From Flavobacterium sp. SH_e (GTDB lineage Bacteria; Bacteroidota; Bacteroidia; Flavobacteriales; Flavobacteriaceae), in the NCBI RefSeq assembly GCF_025717045.1, contig NZ_JAOVZN010000006.1, positions 584,269 to 648,268 of the forward strand: a stretch of DNA of 64,000 nt, given 5' to 3'. The position numbers and the translations under genes were made by a program. This document shows, one piece after another, positions 41,859-50,947 of the stretch. Position 1 is the first letter of the stretch. The number at the start of each line of letters is the position of its first letter. A model generated the notes under the pieces. The model saw nothing but the letters and a program-made list of their open reading frames with translations. It did not search any database and was not told where the DNA came from.

Positions 41859-42821
41859 ATGAAAAAATTACTTGCTTTCTTTTTTATTGTAATCAACTTT
41901 ACTTTAGCGCAAGCACAAACGTATAAAGAATGGGTTCAAAAAGCCGATTCTTGCTACAATGCACAAAATTATAAGTTGTCTGTTGCCAATTATGAAAAAG
42001 CTTTTAAAATAGAACAGAAAGATTATGGTGATTTATACAATGCGGGTTGTTCTGCGTCTTTGGCAAAAGAAAACAAAAAAGCATTTAAGTGGTTGAATCT
42101 CGCAATTGATAATGGTTACGAAAACATTGCACATATTCAAATTGATGGTGATTTGAAATCTCTTCATTCAGAAAAACAATGGAAAAAGACAATTAATAAA
42201 TTACAAAAGAAACTGGATATTATTGGAGCAAATTACGATAAGGTGCTAGAAAAAGAACTTGCACAGATTTATGCAGATGATCAGGAAATTCGTGGCGAAT
42301 TTATGAATATTTATAAGGCTCCCAATCCTGATAAGAAGAAAATGGACAGCATTGGTAAAATTATGGGTGTAAAAGACAGTATTAACCTAATTAAGGTTAT
42401 GAAAATACTGGATGAAAGAGGTTGGTTAGGAAAAAATGTTGTTGGTGGTCAAGGAAATAAGACTTTGTTTTTGGTTATTCAGCATGCTGATTTAGAATAC
42501 CAGCAAAAGTATTTACCTATGATGAGAGAAGCGGCTAAAAATGGAAATGCAGATCCAGGAAATTTGGCGTACTTGGAAGATAGGGTAGCTTTGAGAGAAG
42601 GAAGAAAGCAAATTTATGGCAGTCAGGCTGCAAAGAATAAAAAGACTGGTAAAATGTACATATCGCCAATGATAGATCCAGATAATGTAGATAAAAGGCG
42701 TGCGGAGGTTGGACTTGGTACGATCGCGGAATATGCGGCTAAACTGAATATTAAATGGGATTTGGAGGCTTATAAAAAAGAATTACCAGAAATGGAAAAA
42801 CTCGAAAATATAAAACAATGA
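41859..42821 (+). CDS. TPR-like secreted protein with DUF6624-like domain
   Basis: This 320-residue protein has a signal peptide (MKKLLAFFFIVINFTLAQAQ). Residues about 25-110 carry one or two TPR-like helix pairs (YKEWVQKADSCYNAQNYKLSVANYEKAF). The C-terminal half has IRGEFMNIYKAP, ILDERGWLGKNVVGGQGNKTLFLVIQHAD, LEDRVALREGRKQIYGSQ, which matches the Bacteroidota DUF6624 family. A tail ends RAEVGLGTIAEYAAKL. The stop overlaps the BlaI start by four bases. It is expected in the periplasm. The function is unknown. Confidence 0.8.
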   Translation: MKKLLAFFFIVINFTLAQAQTYKEWVQKADSCYNAQNYKLSVANYEKAFKIEQKDYGDLYNAGCSASLAKENKKAFKWLNLAIDNGYENIAHIQIDGDLKSLHSEKQWKKTINKLQKKLDIIGANYDKVLEKELAQIYADDQEIRGEFMNIYKAPNPDKKKMDSIGKIMGVKDSINLIKVMKILDERGWLGKNVVGGQGNKTLFLVIQHADLEYQQKYLPMMREAAKNGNADPGNLAYLEDRVALREGRKQIYGSQAAKNKKTGKMYISPMIDPDNVDKRRAEVGLGTIAEYAAKLNIKWDLEAYKKELPEMEKLENIKQ

Positions 42822-43192
42822 CACAATTATCAAACGCAGAAGAACAGTTAATGGAGTATTTATGGAATCTTGAAAAAGCTTTCATGAAGGATTTGCTTGA
42901 AGCTTATCCAGAACCAAAACCCGCGACAACTACTGTTGCAACGCTTTTAAAACGAATGATCGACAAGAAATTCGTAGCTTATAATGAGTTTGGAAATTCT
43001 AGAGAATATTATCCTTTGGTGAAAAAAACAGATTATTTCTCGAAACACGTTAAAGGGCTTATTAGCAATTTCTTTAATAATTCGGCATCACAATTTGCTT
43101 CGTTTTTTACTACCGAAACCAATTTGTCGGCTTCGGAATTGGAAGATCTTAAAAAAATAATCGATTCAGAAATTCAAAAAAAGAAAAAATGA
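42818..43192 (+). CDS. blaI: BlaI/MecI/CopY-family transcriptional repressor
   Basis: This 124-residue protein has a winged HTH (TQLSNAEEQLMEYLWNLEKAFMKDLLEAYPEPKPATTTVATLLKRMIDKKFVAY) and a C-terminal dimerisation helix region. BlaI/MecI repressors bind TACA-N-TGTA dyads and are inactivated by cleavage when a membrane sensor protease of the BlaR1/M56 type detects a cell-wall signal. Two such operators lie before the operon, and two M56 genes follow, so a complete autoregulated circuit is present. The first overlaps by ATGA with the upstream gene and the M56 gene follows with four-base overlap. Confidence 0.93.
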   Translation: MTQLSNAEEQLMEYLWNLEKAFMKDLLEAYPEPKPATTTVATLLKRMIDKKFVAYNEFGNSREYYPLVKKTDYFSKHVKGLISNFFNNSASQFASFFTTETNLSASELEDLKKIIDSEIQKKKK

Positions 43193-44391
43193 TAGCTTTT
43201 ATTGTAAAATCAGCAGTCGCTTTATGTGTTTTTCTAGCTTTTTATCATTTGATATTAGAACGAGAAAAAATGCATCAATTTAATAGATTCTTTTTGCTTT
43301 TTTCAATTTTGATTTCCGTCGCAATTTCGTTTATCTCATTTGAAATTATCAAAGAAATTCCTGTAGATTTTTCAAGGCAAATTGCTATTAGTCAGCATGA
43401 ACTAAATACGTCGATTCATCAAACAGCAGAAAAAGTAGATTATAAATTCATTCTTTTATGGACTCTATATGCAATCGTAACGCTGTTGATGGCAGTAAGA
43501 TTTGGAAGAAACATTTGGAAAATTTATTCCAGAATTGGCAATTCTCCAAATGTAGAATTTAAGAATTCAAAATTGGTTTTGTTAAAAGAAAAAATATTGC
43601 CACATACCTTTTTGCATTACATTTTTATCAATTTAGAAGATTATAAAAACCAAAATATTGAAGCCGAATTGTACACGCACGAATTGGTTCATGTGCATCA
43701 AAAGCATACTTTGGATATTCTTTTTATAGAGCTTTTAAAAGTTGTTTTTTGGTTTAACCCGATTTTTTTGTTTTATAAAAAAGCAATACAGCTCAACCAC
43801 GAATTTCTTGCCGATCAGGAAATTGTGAAAACTTATAATAATGTTCCGTTTTACCAAAATTTACTTTTAACAAAAGGAAGCGAGAACCAAACGATTTACT
43901 TGGCCAGTAATTTGAATTATTTAGTAACAAAAAAACGATTAAAAATGATGAAAAAAAGAACATCAAAAACTACAGCGTTTTTGAAGAAAATTGCTGTAGT
44001 GCCTCTAGTCACGATTTTAATGTTGCTGTTATGTATAAAAACAGTTGCTCAAGAAGTGAAAAACGAAGTGAAAAACAGCACAACTAAAAACTCTTTTGAT
44101 GAGAAAACAGTTATTTCAAAAGATAAAAAACAAGACGTGGTTGTAAAGGAAAAATCTACTAAGTCAATAGACGAGAAGAAAACCAAAGTTTTGCCTCAGC
44201 CAGCAGTTGCTTCAAAAAAAACGCAGGATTTAAAAGAGAATGAAACTTTAAGCATTAAACAAGAATCTGGTTCTGAGGTTAGTACTATAATTAGTGAAAG
44301 TGAAGAAAGAGCAAAAGAACGAAGAAAATCTTATGGTTATCAAGATATGAAGTTTGATACTACAATGTTTAGAAGACCACAAAATCCTTGA
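43189..44391 (+). CDS. M56-family membrane sensor protease (BlaR1-like), no TonB tail
   Basis: This 400-residue protein has four membrane helices around the BlaR1-like core. The zinc site is HELVHVHQKHTLD (H164, H168), followed by NHEFLADQEIV, the typical third ligand block. The helix after residue 265 (KIAVVPLVTILMLLLCIKTVAQ) ends the core. The rest (about 290-400) is a charged low-complexity tail with no penicillin-binding domain and no TonB C-terminal domain. It should cleave BlaI after sensing a stress. Its start overlaps the BlaI stop. Confidence 0.9.
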   Translation: MIAFIVKSAVALCVFLAFYHLILEREKMHQFNRFFLLFSILISVAISFISFEIIKEIPVDFSRQIAISQHELNTSIHQTAEKVDYKFILLWTLYAIVTLLMAVRFGRNIWKIYSRIGNSPNVEFKNSKLVLLKEKILPHTFLHYIFINLEDYKNQNIEAELYTHELVHVHQKHTLDILFIELLKVVFWFNPIFLFYKKAIQLNHEFLADQEIVKTYNNVPFYQNLLLTKGSENQTIYLASNLNYLVTKKRLKMMKKRTSKTTAFLKKIAVVPLVTILMLLLCIKTVAQEVKNEVKNSTTKNSFDEKTVISKDKKQDVVVKEKSTKSIDEKKTKVLPQPAVASKKTQDLKENETLSIKQESGSEVSTIISESEERAKERRKSYGYQDMKFDTTMFRRPQNP

Positions 44392-44449
44392 GAATAAAAC
44401 ATTCTTAAAAACGTAAATAATCGATTCCGAAATATCAAAAAAATAAAAA

Positions 44450-45661
44450 ATGATAACATATCTTTTAAAATCAGGTTTACTGCTTATTGTGTTTTTTGCG
44501 GTGTATAAATTACTGTTGGAAAACGAAAAAATGTTTCGCTTTAATCGTGTCTATCTTCTTGCGAGTTTGATTTTTAGTTTGATTATTCCGTTGCAATTGT
44601 TTTCTATTGAACCGCTTTTCTCAACGAAAATCAAAGCAGTTCAATTGGATGAAATTATGATTGTAACCAATAAAACAATGCTAAATGAAATCTCATTAAG
44701 TGGAATTCTAACGTTTTTATTAAGCGTTGTTTATGGTGTTATTGTTTTGATTTTGTTTGTTCGATTTGCTATTAATGTCTCTTCTTTTTATAGAAAAATG
44801 AAGAAGAATAAAATTGAGTTTATAAAAGGCGAAAGAGTTGTTTTGATGAAAGAATCGATTCTGCCACATTCTTTTTGGAACGCTATTTTTATTAATGAAA
44901 AAGACTTTAAAAACGGAAAAATCCCATCAGAATTAATTGCTCACGAAAAAGCACATTTAAATCAAAAACATACTTTGGATATTCTTTTTGTTGAGGTTTT
45001 GCAAATTGTGTTTTGGTTCAATCCTTTATTTGTTTTGTTTGAAAAAGCAATCAAACTCAATCACGAATTTTTGGCTGATGAAGCAGTAAATAAACAATTT
45101 GGAGAAATAAAAAATTACCAGAATTTATTGCTGGATTTCGTTTCACAGAAAAATACTGTTGCATTGGCAAGTAATATTAATTATTTAATAACTAAAAAGC
45201 GTTTAATTATGATGACTAAAAAAGAATCTACTATAAAATCTGCATTTAAAGTTTTGGCTGTTTTTGCAGTTTGTATCGTATTATTGTTTGCTTTCAGTAC
45301 TGAGACTGTAGCACAAGAAGTGGCCAAAGAAAAAGATTTTAAGAACGTGACAGATGTAGGCGTACAGCCTTCTTTTCCTGGAGGAATAGTTGAGTTTTAT
45401 AAATTCGTAGGTCAAAATTATAAAATGCCTGAAGAGGTTATTAAACAAAAACTAAATGGAAAAGTCTATGTTCAATTTATGATTGAGACAGATGGTTCTT
45501 TAACAGGTATTAAAGTGTTAAGAGACAAATTGGGTTATGGCTCGGGAGAAGAGGCTGTTCGTGTTTTGAAACTTTCTCCAAAATGGACTCCGGCTTATGA
45601 TCAGGGAAAACCAGTTCGTGTAATGTATAGTCTGCCAATCAAAGTTCAGGCGGCTAAATAA
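44450..45661 (+). CDS. Second M56-family membrane protease, with TonB C-terminal domain
   Basis: This 403-residue paralogue of the upstream gene has zinc site HEKAHLNQKHTLD (H165, H169) and NHEFLADEAVN. It differs after the last helix. Residues about 310-403 form a TonB C-terminal-like domain (VQPSFPGGIVEFYKFVGQNYK, GKVYVQFMIETDGSLTGIKVL, PKWTPAYDQGKPVRVMYSLPIKV). M56-TonB fusions are common in this phylum. It lies 58 bp after the first M56 gene. The pair may sense different signals or form a relay. Confidence 0.9.
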   Translation: MITYLLKSGLLLIVFFAVYKLLLENEKMFRFNRVYLLASLIFSLIIPLQLFSIEPLFSTKIKAVQLDEIMIVTNKTMLNEISLSGILTFLLSVVYGVIVLILFVRFAINVSSFYRKMKKNKIEFIKGERVVLMKESILPHSFWNAIFINEKDFKNGKIPSELIAHEKAHLNQKHTLDILFVEVLQIVFWFNPLFVLFEKAIKLNHEFLADEAVNKQFGEIKNYQNLLLDFVSQKNTVALASNINYLITKKRLIMMTKKESTIKSAFKVLAVFAVCIVLLFAFSTETVAQEVAKEKDFKNVTDVGVQPSFPGGIVEFYKFVGQNYKMPEEVIKQKLNGKVYVQFMIETDGSLTGIKVLRDKLGYGSGEEAVRVLKLSPKWTPAYDQGKPVRVMYSLPIKVQAAK

Positions 45662-45669
45662 GTTTTTTT

Positions 45670-45752
45670 TAGGTTCAAAGTTGCAAAGGTTCAGAGTTAG
45701 TTTTTTTAGTCTTAAAAAAATCTTTGTTCCTCTGAACCTTTGCAACTTTGTA
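45670..45752. repeat. Inverted repeat with AACCTTTGCAACTTTG arms
   Basis: AGTTGCAAAGGTTCAGAG and CTCTGAACCTTTGCAACT are exact complements, 83 bp overall, between the M56 gene and a terminator of the next gene. It may be an mRNA stabiliser or attenuator. Confidence 0.7.
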
Positions 45753-45759
45753 TCTTTCA

Positions 45760-45792
45760 AAAAAAATCCGCTTCTGTTTAGAGAAGCGGATA
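45760..45792 (-). terminator. Terminator of the saccharopine dehydrogenase-like gene
   Basis: ATCCGCTTCT and AGAAGCGGAT form the stem around GTTTAG; minus-strand T residues follow it, 53 bp after the gene's stop codon. Confidence 0.8.
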
Positions 45793-45844
45793 AAATTAAA
45801 AACTAATTTAAAAAAAATTCTAAAAATAAACATGCAGATCCAGA

Positions 45845-47209
45845 CTAAAACAAGTCTGGATTATAACCAAAATAAGGCACTTTTTGCTCATTAAAAATAA
45901 CCCCATATTCTTCTAACTCTTTCAAAATAGGCTCATAAACTTCTTTTTTAATTGGAAGTTGTACGCCTGGAGTTGTAATTTTTCCGTTTAATATCAACAA
46001 TGTTGCAATCGCGACCGGAAGTCCAACTGTTTTTGCCATTGCGGTGTAAGTTTGGTCTTCGCCAATACAAACCATTTTAGAATCGATTTGTTTCTTTTCT
46101 CCATTCAATTCATAACCAAATTTGTGATACATCACAATCATGTCTTTGTCATCTGGTTCAAGAGCCCAGCTATCGGTTAAGATTTTTTCTAAGATTTGTG
46201 CAGGAGTTGCATTTGGCAGATTTACTTTTTTGTTAGGGTTAAATAAATCCAGTTCCAAAAGTTTATCCCACATAATATCGTCCTGATCGATTTTTAAGAT
46301 CAATCGGGTTTTAATTTCAGCAGAATCTGTTGGATGATACGGAAGAAAAGAATTGATAAACTGACGATAACTCATGTTTTCAGAATCTTCTATAATATAG
46401 CTATCATCAGTCATTCCGAGTTGTACAAACATATTCCAAGCCCGTGAAAAACCAACCCTTCGAATAGTTCCTCTATACAAAGTCAGAATATCATCTAAAC
46501 CATAAACAGAGCGGTATTTAAGAGAATCCCGATTCGAATAAGCTTCAAACTTTCCGTAACCTTCTACTTCTAGAAATTCGGTCCTTCTAAATAAAGCACT
46601 GTACGGAATATATTTATAAGTGCCTTCCTGAATAAATTTAGCAGCGCCACCTTGTCCTGCCAAAACTACGTTTCTTGGAGCCCATGTAAATTTGTAATTC
46701 CATAAATTATTGTCAGATTCAGGAGCTACAAGTCCGCCACAGAAAGATTCAAACAAAAGCATTTTACCACCTTTTGATCTTATTTCGTCAATAACTTTCA
46801 TGGCGCTCATATGGTCGATTCCAGGATCGAGACCAATTTCGTTCATGAAAATCAGATTGTTTTTTATTGCTTCTTCGTTTAAAGCTTGCATAGCATCACT
46901 TATATAGGAAGCGGTAACAAGATGTTTTTTGAATTCTAAACAATCTTTTGCAATTTCGATATGCAAATGCGCTGGAAGCATCGAAATTACTATAGCAGCA
47001 TTTTCGATAGCCTTTCTTCTTTCGTCGGCATTAAAAATATCTAAGGCAAACGGAGTCGCATTTGGATGATTCTGAGTCTTTGCTTTCGCAAGATTCAATG
47101 AAAGATCGGCCACGGTTAAATGCAGCTTTTCCTCATTGGATTTTGATAATAAATAGCGAATAAGCGAAGATGCAGATCTACCTGCTCCAATTATTAAAAC
47201 GTTTCTCAT
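45845..47209 (-). CDS. Saccharopine dehydrogenase-family protein
   Basis: This 454-residue protein starts with a Rossmann NAD(P) site MRNVLIIGAGRSASSLIRYL and continues DLSLNLAKAKTQNH, FALDIFNADERRKAIENAAIVISMLPAHLHIEIAKDCL and NEIGLDPGIDHMSAM, which match the saccharopine dehydrogenase/homospermidine synthase-like superfamily. The C-terminal part (about 130-420) has the dimer and substrate domain with AGQGGAAKFIQEGTYKYIP. Members act in lysine breakdown or related carboxy-amino-acid chemistry. The exact substrate cannot be set, as no lysine genes are adjacent. Confidence 0.85.
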   Translation of the reverse strand: MRNVLIIGAGRSASSLIRYLLSKSNEEKLHLTVADLSLNLAKAKTQNHPNATPFALDIFNADERRKAIENAAIVISMLPAHLHIEIAKDCLEFKKHLVTASYISDAMQALNEEAIKNNLIFMNEIGLDPGIDHMSAMKVIDEIRSKGGKMLLFESFCGGLVAPESDNNLWNYKFTWAPRNVVLAGQGGAAKFIQEGTYKYIPYSALFRRTEFLEVEGYGKFEAYSNRDSLKYRSVYGLDDILTLYRGTIRRVGFSRAWNMFVQLGMTDDSYIIEDSENMSYRQFINSFLPYHPTDSAEIKTRLILKIDQDDIMWDKLLELDLFNPNKKVNLPNATPAQILEKILTDSWALEPDDKDMIVMYHKFGYELNGEKKQIDSKMVCIGEDQTYTAMAKTVGLPVAIATLLILNGKITTPGVQLPIKKEVYEPILKELEEYGVIFNEQKVPYFGYNPDLF

Positions 47210-47363
47210 GCTTCAAATATTTAACACAAATATATTTAAATGTTATAAATATAACAATCTAAATTAAATAAAATTGAATTTATTTTTTGGAATCGGATAA
47301 AAAATAATCTGATTTTGTTCTAAATAATGTTGAAACTAAAGCGGTTTTTCGGTTCGTTTGAAG

Positions 47364-47371
47364 TATTTTTG
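47364..47371 (+). promoter_or_regulatory. -7 element of the DUF423 gene
   Basis: TATTTTTG, 26 bp before the ATG at 47397, matches TAnnTTTG. No -33 TTG is found at the usual distance. Confidence 0.4.
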
Positions 47372-47396
47372 TGTCAAATTTCAAAAGAGATATATT

Positions 47397-47783
47397 ATGA
47401 AAAGAAGATTCGTTCTAACTGGAGCTTTTATAGGTATGTTAGCTATTATTTTGGGTGCTTTTGGTGCTCATTTATTGAAAAAATATCTTTCAGTTGATCA
47501 ATTAAATACTTTTGAAGTTGGTGTTCGTTACCAAATGTATCATGCCTTATTTCTTCTCTTTTTATCTACCCAAAAAGATATAGCCGAAAAGACCTTAAAA
47601 ACGATCTATAATTTTGTAGTGGCAGGTGTTGTTCTTTTCAGTGGTTCAATTTATGTATTGGCAACAAAAGACTACACTTTGTTTGAATCTAAAATTATCG
47701 TATTCGCAACTCCAGTGGGTGGTTTTCTATTAATTATTGGTTGGGCGCTATTATTCTTTGCGATTTTGAAGAGAAAATCATAA
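47397..47783 (+). CDS. DUF423-family small membrane protein
   Basis: The ATG at 47397 gives 128 residues; the longer frame adds 13 residues without support. Four membrane helices and GAFGAHLLKKYLSVDQLNTFEVGVRYQMYHALFLL mark the DUF423/YgdD family, which is widespread and poorly understood. It starts 187 bp from a divergent dehydrogenase gene. It stands alone, followed by a large hairpin. Confidence 0.9.
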   Translation: MKRRFVLTGAFIGMLAIILGAFGAHLLKKYLSVDQLNTFEVGVRYQMYHALFLLFLSTQKDIAEKTLKTIYNFVVAGVVLFSGSIYVLATKDYTLFESKIIVFATPVGGFLLIIGWALLFFAILKRKS

Positions 47784-47827
47784 AATCCCGAAAAAAAAAT
47801 TCTGTCTAAGAATTAATCTTTAATTTT

Positions 47828-47868
47828 GTCACATAAATAACATATAACTTTATTTGTGTGACTTTTTT
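47828..47868 (+). terminator. Large hairpin terminator after the DUF423 gene
   Basis: Thirteen base pairs from GTCACATAAATAA pair with TTATTTGTGTGAC (one G-T), around about 9 nt, followed by TTTTTT. The rest of the 47784-48086 gap is AT-rich, with two AAAGTGAAATTT copies and no gene. Confidence 0.8.
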
Positions 47869-48042
47869 GTATTTTCTGTTATTAAACAAAAATAATATAA
47901 CAAAATCGCTCATAAGGTTGTAATAAAACAAAATAGAAGCGATTATTTTTTTCTTTTTGTAATTTTTAAAGTGAAATTTCTCTTTTTTTCGTATAAATCA
48001 AAGTGAAATTTAAGTATTTTAAAAGAAATAAAAATTAATCTG

Positions 48043-48050
48043 TAATTTTG
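48043..48050 (+). promoter_or_regulatory. -7 element of pckA
   Basis: TAATTTTG, 36 bp before the ATG, matches TAnnTTTG. The -33 position lacks TTG. Confidence 0.45.
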
Positions 48051-48086
48051 CTTCTGTAATAAAATATCACACACAACTTAAAATTT

Positions 48087-49691
48087 ATGGACACTAATAC
48101 AGTTTTCTCGAAATCGATTTCGTTAAAGGAATTAGGAATTGAAAATGCAAAAGTTCGCTATCAACTATCTGCAGATGAACTACATGCTATTACTTTGCAA
48201 GCAGGGCAAGGTGTTGAGAATTCTACTGGGGCGTTAGCAATTAATACAGGTGAATTTACAGGTCGTTCTCCACAAGATCGTTTTATCGTAAAAGATGATA
48301 TTACTAAAGATCAAGTTTGGTGGGGAAATGTGAATATTCCGTTTGAACCTCAGGCTTTTGAAAAGCTTTATAAAAAGGTAACAGCATTTTTATCAGACAA
48401 AGAAGTTTTTGTTCGTGATTCTTATGTGTGTTCTGATTCAAATTATAGATTGAATGTTCGTGTTGTAACAGAAACGGCTTGGTCTAATTTGTTTTGCTAT
48501 AATATGTTCTTACGTCCTGAAGAGTCGGAACTAGCTAATTTTACTCCAGAATGGACAGTTGTTTGTGCACCAAGTTTTATGGCAGATCCTGCTGTAGATG
48601 GAACGCGCCAGTCTAATTTTGCTATTTTAGATTTTACTAAAAAAATTGCTTTAATTGGAGGAACTGGATATACAGGAGAAATGAAAAAAGGAATTTTCTC
48701 TGCTTTGAATTTTATTCTTCCAGTTTTCAAAAATACACTTCCAATGCACTGTAGTGCAAATGTTGGAGAAGACGGAGATACTGCAATTTTCTTCGGATTA
48801 TCTGGAACAGGAAAAACAACTTTATCAGCAGATCCAGAGCGTAAATTAATCGGAGACGATGAACACGGATGGACAAACGAAAATACAGTTTTCAACTTCG
48901 AAGGAGGCTGTTATGCAAAAGTGATCAATTTAACAGAAGAAAATGAACCAGACATTTTTAGAGCGATCAAAAAAGGAGCGCTTTTAGAAAATGTGGTTTT
49001 CAAGGCTGGAACAAACGAAGTTGATTTTGATGATGTTTCAATTACTCAAAACACTCGTGTAAGTTATCCAATTACACATATTGATAATGTACAGCCAGGT
49101 TTGGTTGGACACAATCCAAAAAATATATTTTTCTTAACGGCTGATTCTTTCGGAATTTTACCTCCAATCTCAAGATTAACTCCAGGTCAGGCTGCTTACC
49201 ACTTTATTTCTGGATATACGGCAAAAGTTGCGGGTACAGAAGCTGGTGTGACTGAGCCTCAGCCTAATTTCTCTGCATGTTTTGGAGCGCCATTTATGCC
49301 TTTGCATCCAACACGCTACGCAGAAATGTTAAGCAAAAAAATGAAAGATGCGGGAGTAAAAGTTTGGTTGATCAACACGGGTTGGACAGGTGGACCTTAC
49401 GGAATTGGAAGCCGTATGAAACTGAAATATACTCGCGCAATGATTACAGCTGCTTTAAAAGGAGAACTAGACAATGTAGAGTATGTAGATCACAAAGTAT
49501 TTGGAATTGCAAAACCTCAATCTTGTCCGAATGTTCCAAGCGAAATTTTAAATCCTAGAAATACTTGGGAAGACAAAGATTTATACGATAAAAAAGCGTT
49601 AGAATTAGCTCAGAAATTCAAAGCTAATTTTGCCAAATTTGAAGAGTTTGCAAATGCTGAAATCTTGGCAGGAGCACCGATTACAGAATAA
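48087..49691 (+). CDS. pckA: Phosphoenolpyruvate carboxykinase (ATP)
   Basis: This 534-residue enzyme converts oxaloacetate plus ATP to phosphoenolpyruvate and CO2, the entry step of gluconeogenesis. It has the ATP-type P-loop GLSGTGKTT at residues 237-245, the substrate loop FTGRSPQDRFIVKD near the N-terminus, the kinase-2/metal block LIGDDEHGW with the catalytic region, and R-SYP-THIDN. It is close in length to other bacterial ATP enzymes. The gene is monocistronic with a clear terminator and carries a long AT-rich leader region, as expected for a regulated central metabolic gene. Confidence 0.97.
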   Translation: MDTNTVFSKSISLKELGIENAKVRYQLSADELHAITLQAGQGVENSTGALAINTGEFTGRSPQDRFIVKDDITKDQVWWGNVNIPFEPQAFEKLYKKVTAFLSDKEVFVRDSYVCSDSNYRLNVRVVTETAWSNLFCYNMFLRPEESELANFTPEWTVVCAPSFMADPAVDGTRQSNFAILDFTKKIALIGGTGYTGEMKKGIFSALNFILPVFKNTLPMHCSANVGEDGDTAIFFGLSGTGKTTLSADPERKLIGDDEHGWTNENTVFNFEGGCYAKVINLTEENEPDIFRAIKKGALLENVVFKAGTNEVDFDDVSITQNTRVSYPITHIDNVQPGLVGHNPKNIFFLTADSFGILPPISRLTPGQAAYHFISGYTAKVAGTEAGVTEPQPNFSACFGAPFMPLHPTRYAEMLSKKMKDAGVKVWLINTGWTGGPYGIGSRMKLKYTRAMITAALKGELDNVEYVDHKVFGIAKPQSCPNVPSEILNPRNTWEDKDLYDKKALELAQKFKANFAKFEEFANAEILAGAPITE

Positions 49692-49712
49692 AAGGAATTA
49701 TTTAATTCAAAT

Positions 49713-49746
49713 AAAAAAGCTGTTCAGAAATGAACAGCTTTTTTTA
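49713..49746 (+). terminator. pckA terminator
   Basis: AAAAAAGCTGTTCA and TGAACAGCTTTTTT form a perfect stem around GAAA, 21 bp after the stop codon. Confidence 0.87.
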
Positions 49747-49814
49747 GTTGGTTTCCAATCGCAGTAAAAAAAATAGACACTGAACACGGAACTGCGACTG
49801 AAAACCTTGAAACT

Positions 49815-50873
49815 TTATTTTTTAGCTTCGTCTATACGTTTTTGGATTAAATCCCAAGCATAATAGTGAAACGTCATTCCGTTGCTCATCGCTACAAATA
49901 GCCCGTTTTTATATTTTGGACCTAAGTTGACACTTGTAACATCAGCACCGTCACATTCAATTGTAGAAGTTGGAACTTCAGCTAATAATGGATGATTGTT
50001 CGGATTTCCTTTTGCACCTTCTCTCGGATAAACCATAAAAGAATTTGCTTGCTGATTTGATACTAAAAGATATCCTGTAGAATCTGTTTTTTTGTAAATC
50101 GCAATTCCTTCGTGATCTGCTTTGAAATCTTTTTGACCAAAGAAAGCCAATTCTTTATTATCGTTTAAAGCGGGATCTGCTTTGTATTTTCTAATTCCAG
50201 ACTGCTCGTCACAATAGTAAACATAACCTAATTCGTTATCCACGGCAATAGCTTCAATTTCTTTTTTACCACTATACGTTCCGAATTTGCGAACCACTTT
50301 TGCTACAGCAAATTTTCCGTTTCCAGAAAGTTCATACTGCCATAAATAACTTCCAGAAGGACCTGTTTTTCTTCCCACAATAGCAAAAATCTTCCCATCG
50401 CTTGGACGTGTGTATAATGAAACTCCCATTGGGTCGCGTTGCGCTTCTCCATCAAAAACAGGAATTCCGCCGTTATCAATTGGTTCTAAATCAGGTAAAC
50501 TGAAAATTCTGATTTTATTTTCTTCACGTTCTGTTGTAACCGCAACGTCTACTTTTTTTCCGTCAATAATCAATCCGTAAGCGATATCAACGTTGTTAGG
50601 ACGTTTTAACGGAATTGATTTTTTAAGAATCTTTCCATTCAAATCAAAAGCGTATAAACCGCCATCAGTGTCTTTGTCTGTTCCCACAATAATACTTTTT
50701 GAAGCATCTGTTGGATTTATCCAAATTGAAGGGTCATCTGTATCGTGAGGCAAAACTTCTGTAACAGCTGTTGGTTTTACAGCATTTGGCTGAACTGGAG
50801 CTAATGTATCATTTTTACAAGCAACGAATAATGCAGTTAAAAGTAAAAGAGCAACTAAAGATTTATTTTTCAT
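49815..50873 (-). CDS. 3-phytase-like beta-propeller lipoprotein
   Basis: This 352-residue protein has a lipoprotein signal ending at C19 (LLLLTALFVAC), then KNDTLAP. Residues 35-350 form a six-bladed propeller with the phytase-type landmarks DTDDPSIWINPTDASKSIIVGTDKD, GGLYAFDLNGKIL, RPNNVDIAYG, SLYTRPSDGKIFAIVGRK, and DHEGIAIYKKTDSTGYLLVSNQ. Such propeller phytases need calcium and release phosphate from phytate. Its partner gene upstream encodes a TonB receptor and the two form an operon, which suggests phosphate scavenging at the surface. Confidence 0.9.
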   Translation of the reverse strand: MKNKSLVALLLLTALFVACKNDTLAPVQPNAVKPTAVTEVLPHDTDDPSIWINPTDASKSIIVGTDKDTDGGLYAFDLNGKILKKSIPLKRPNNVDIAYGLIIDGKKVDVAVTTEREENKIRIFSLPDLEPIDNGGIPVFDGEAQRDPMGVSLYTRPSDGKIFAIVGRKTGPSGSYLWQYELSGNGKFAVAKVVRKFGTYSGKKEIEAIAVDNELGYVYYCDEQSGIRKYKADPALNDNKELAFFGQKDFKADHEGIAIYKKTDSTGYLLVSNQQANSFMVYPREGAKGNPNNHPLLAEVPTSTIECDGADVTSVNLGPKYKNGLFVAMSNGMTFHYYAWDLIQKRIDEAKK

Positions 50874-50947
50874 TATGTTATATATTTTAATGCAATTAGA
50901 CAGAGCGCTAAACTCTGTCTAATTTAAGAATTTTAAAAAAGTGCAGA

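Noticed and set aside
49277..49558. Overlapping 93-codon ORF inside pckA
   Set aside because: It is a shifted frame of the conserved carboxykinase gene, with no start context or homology hints.
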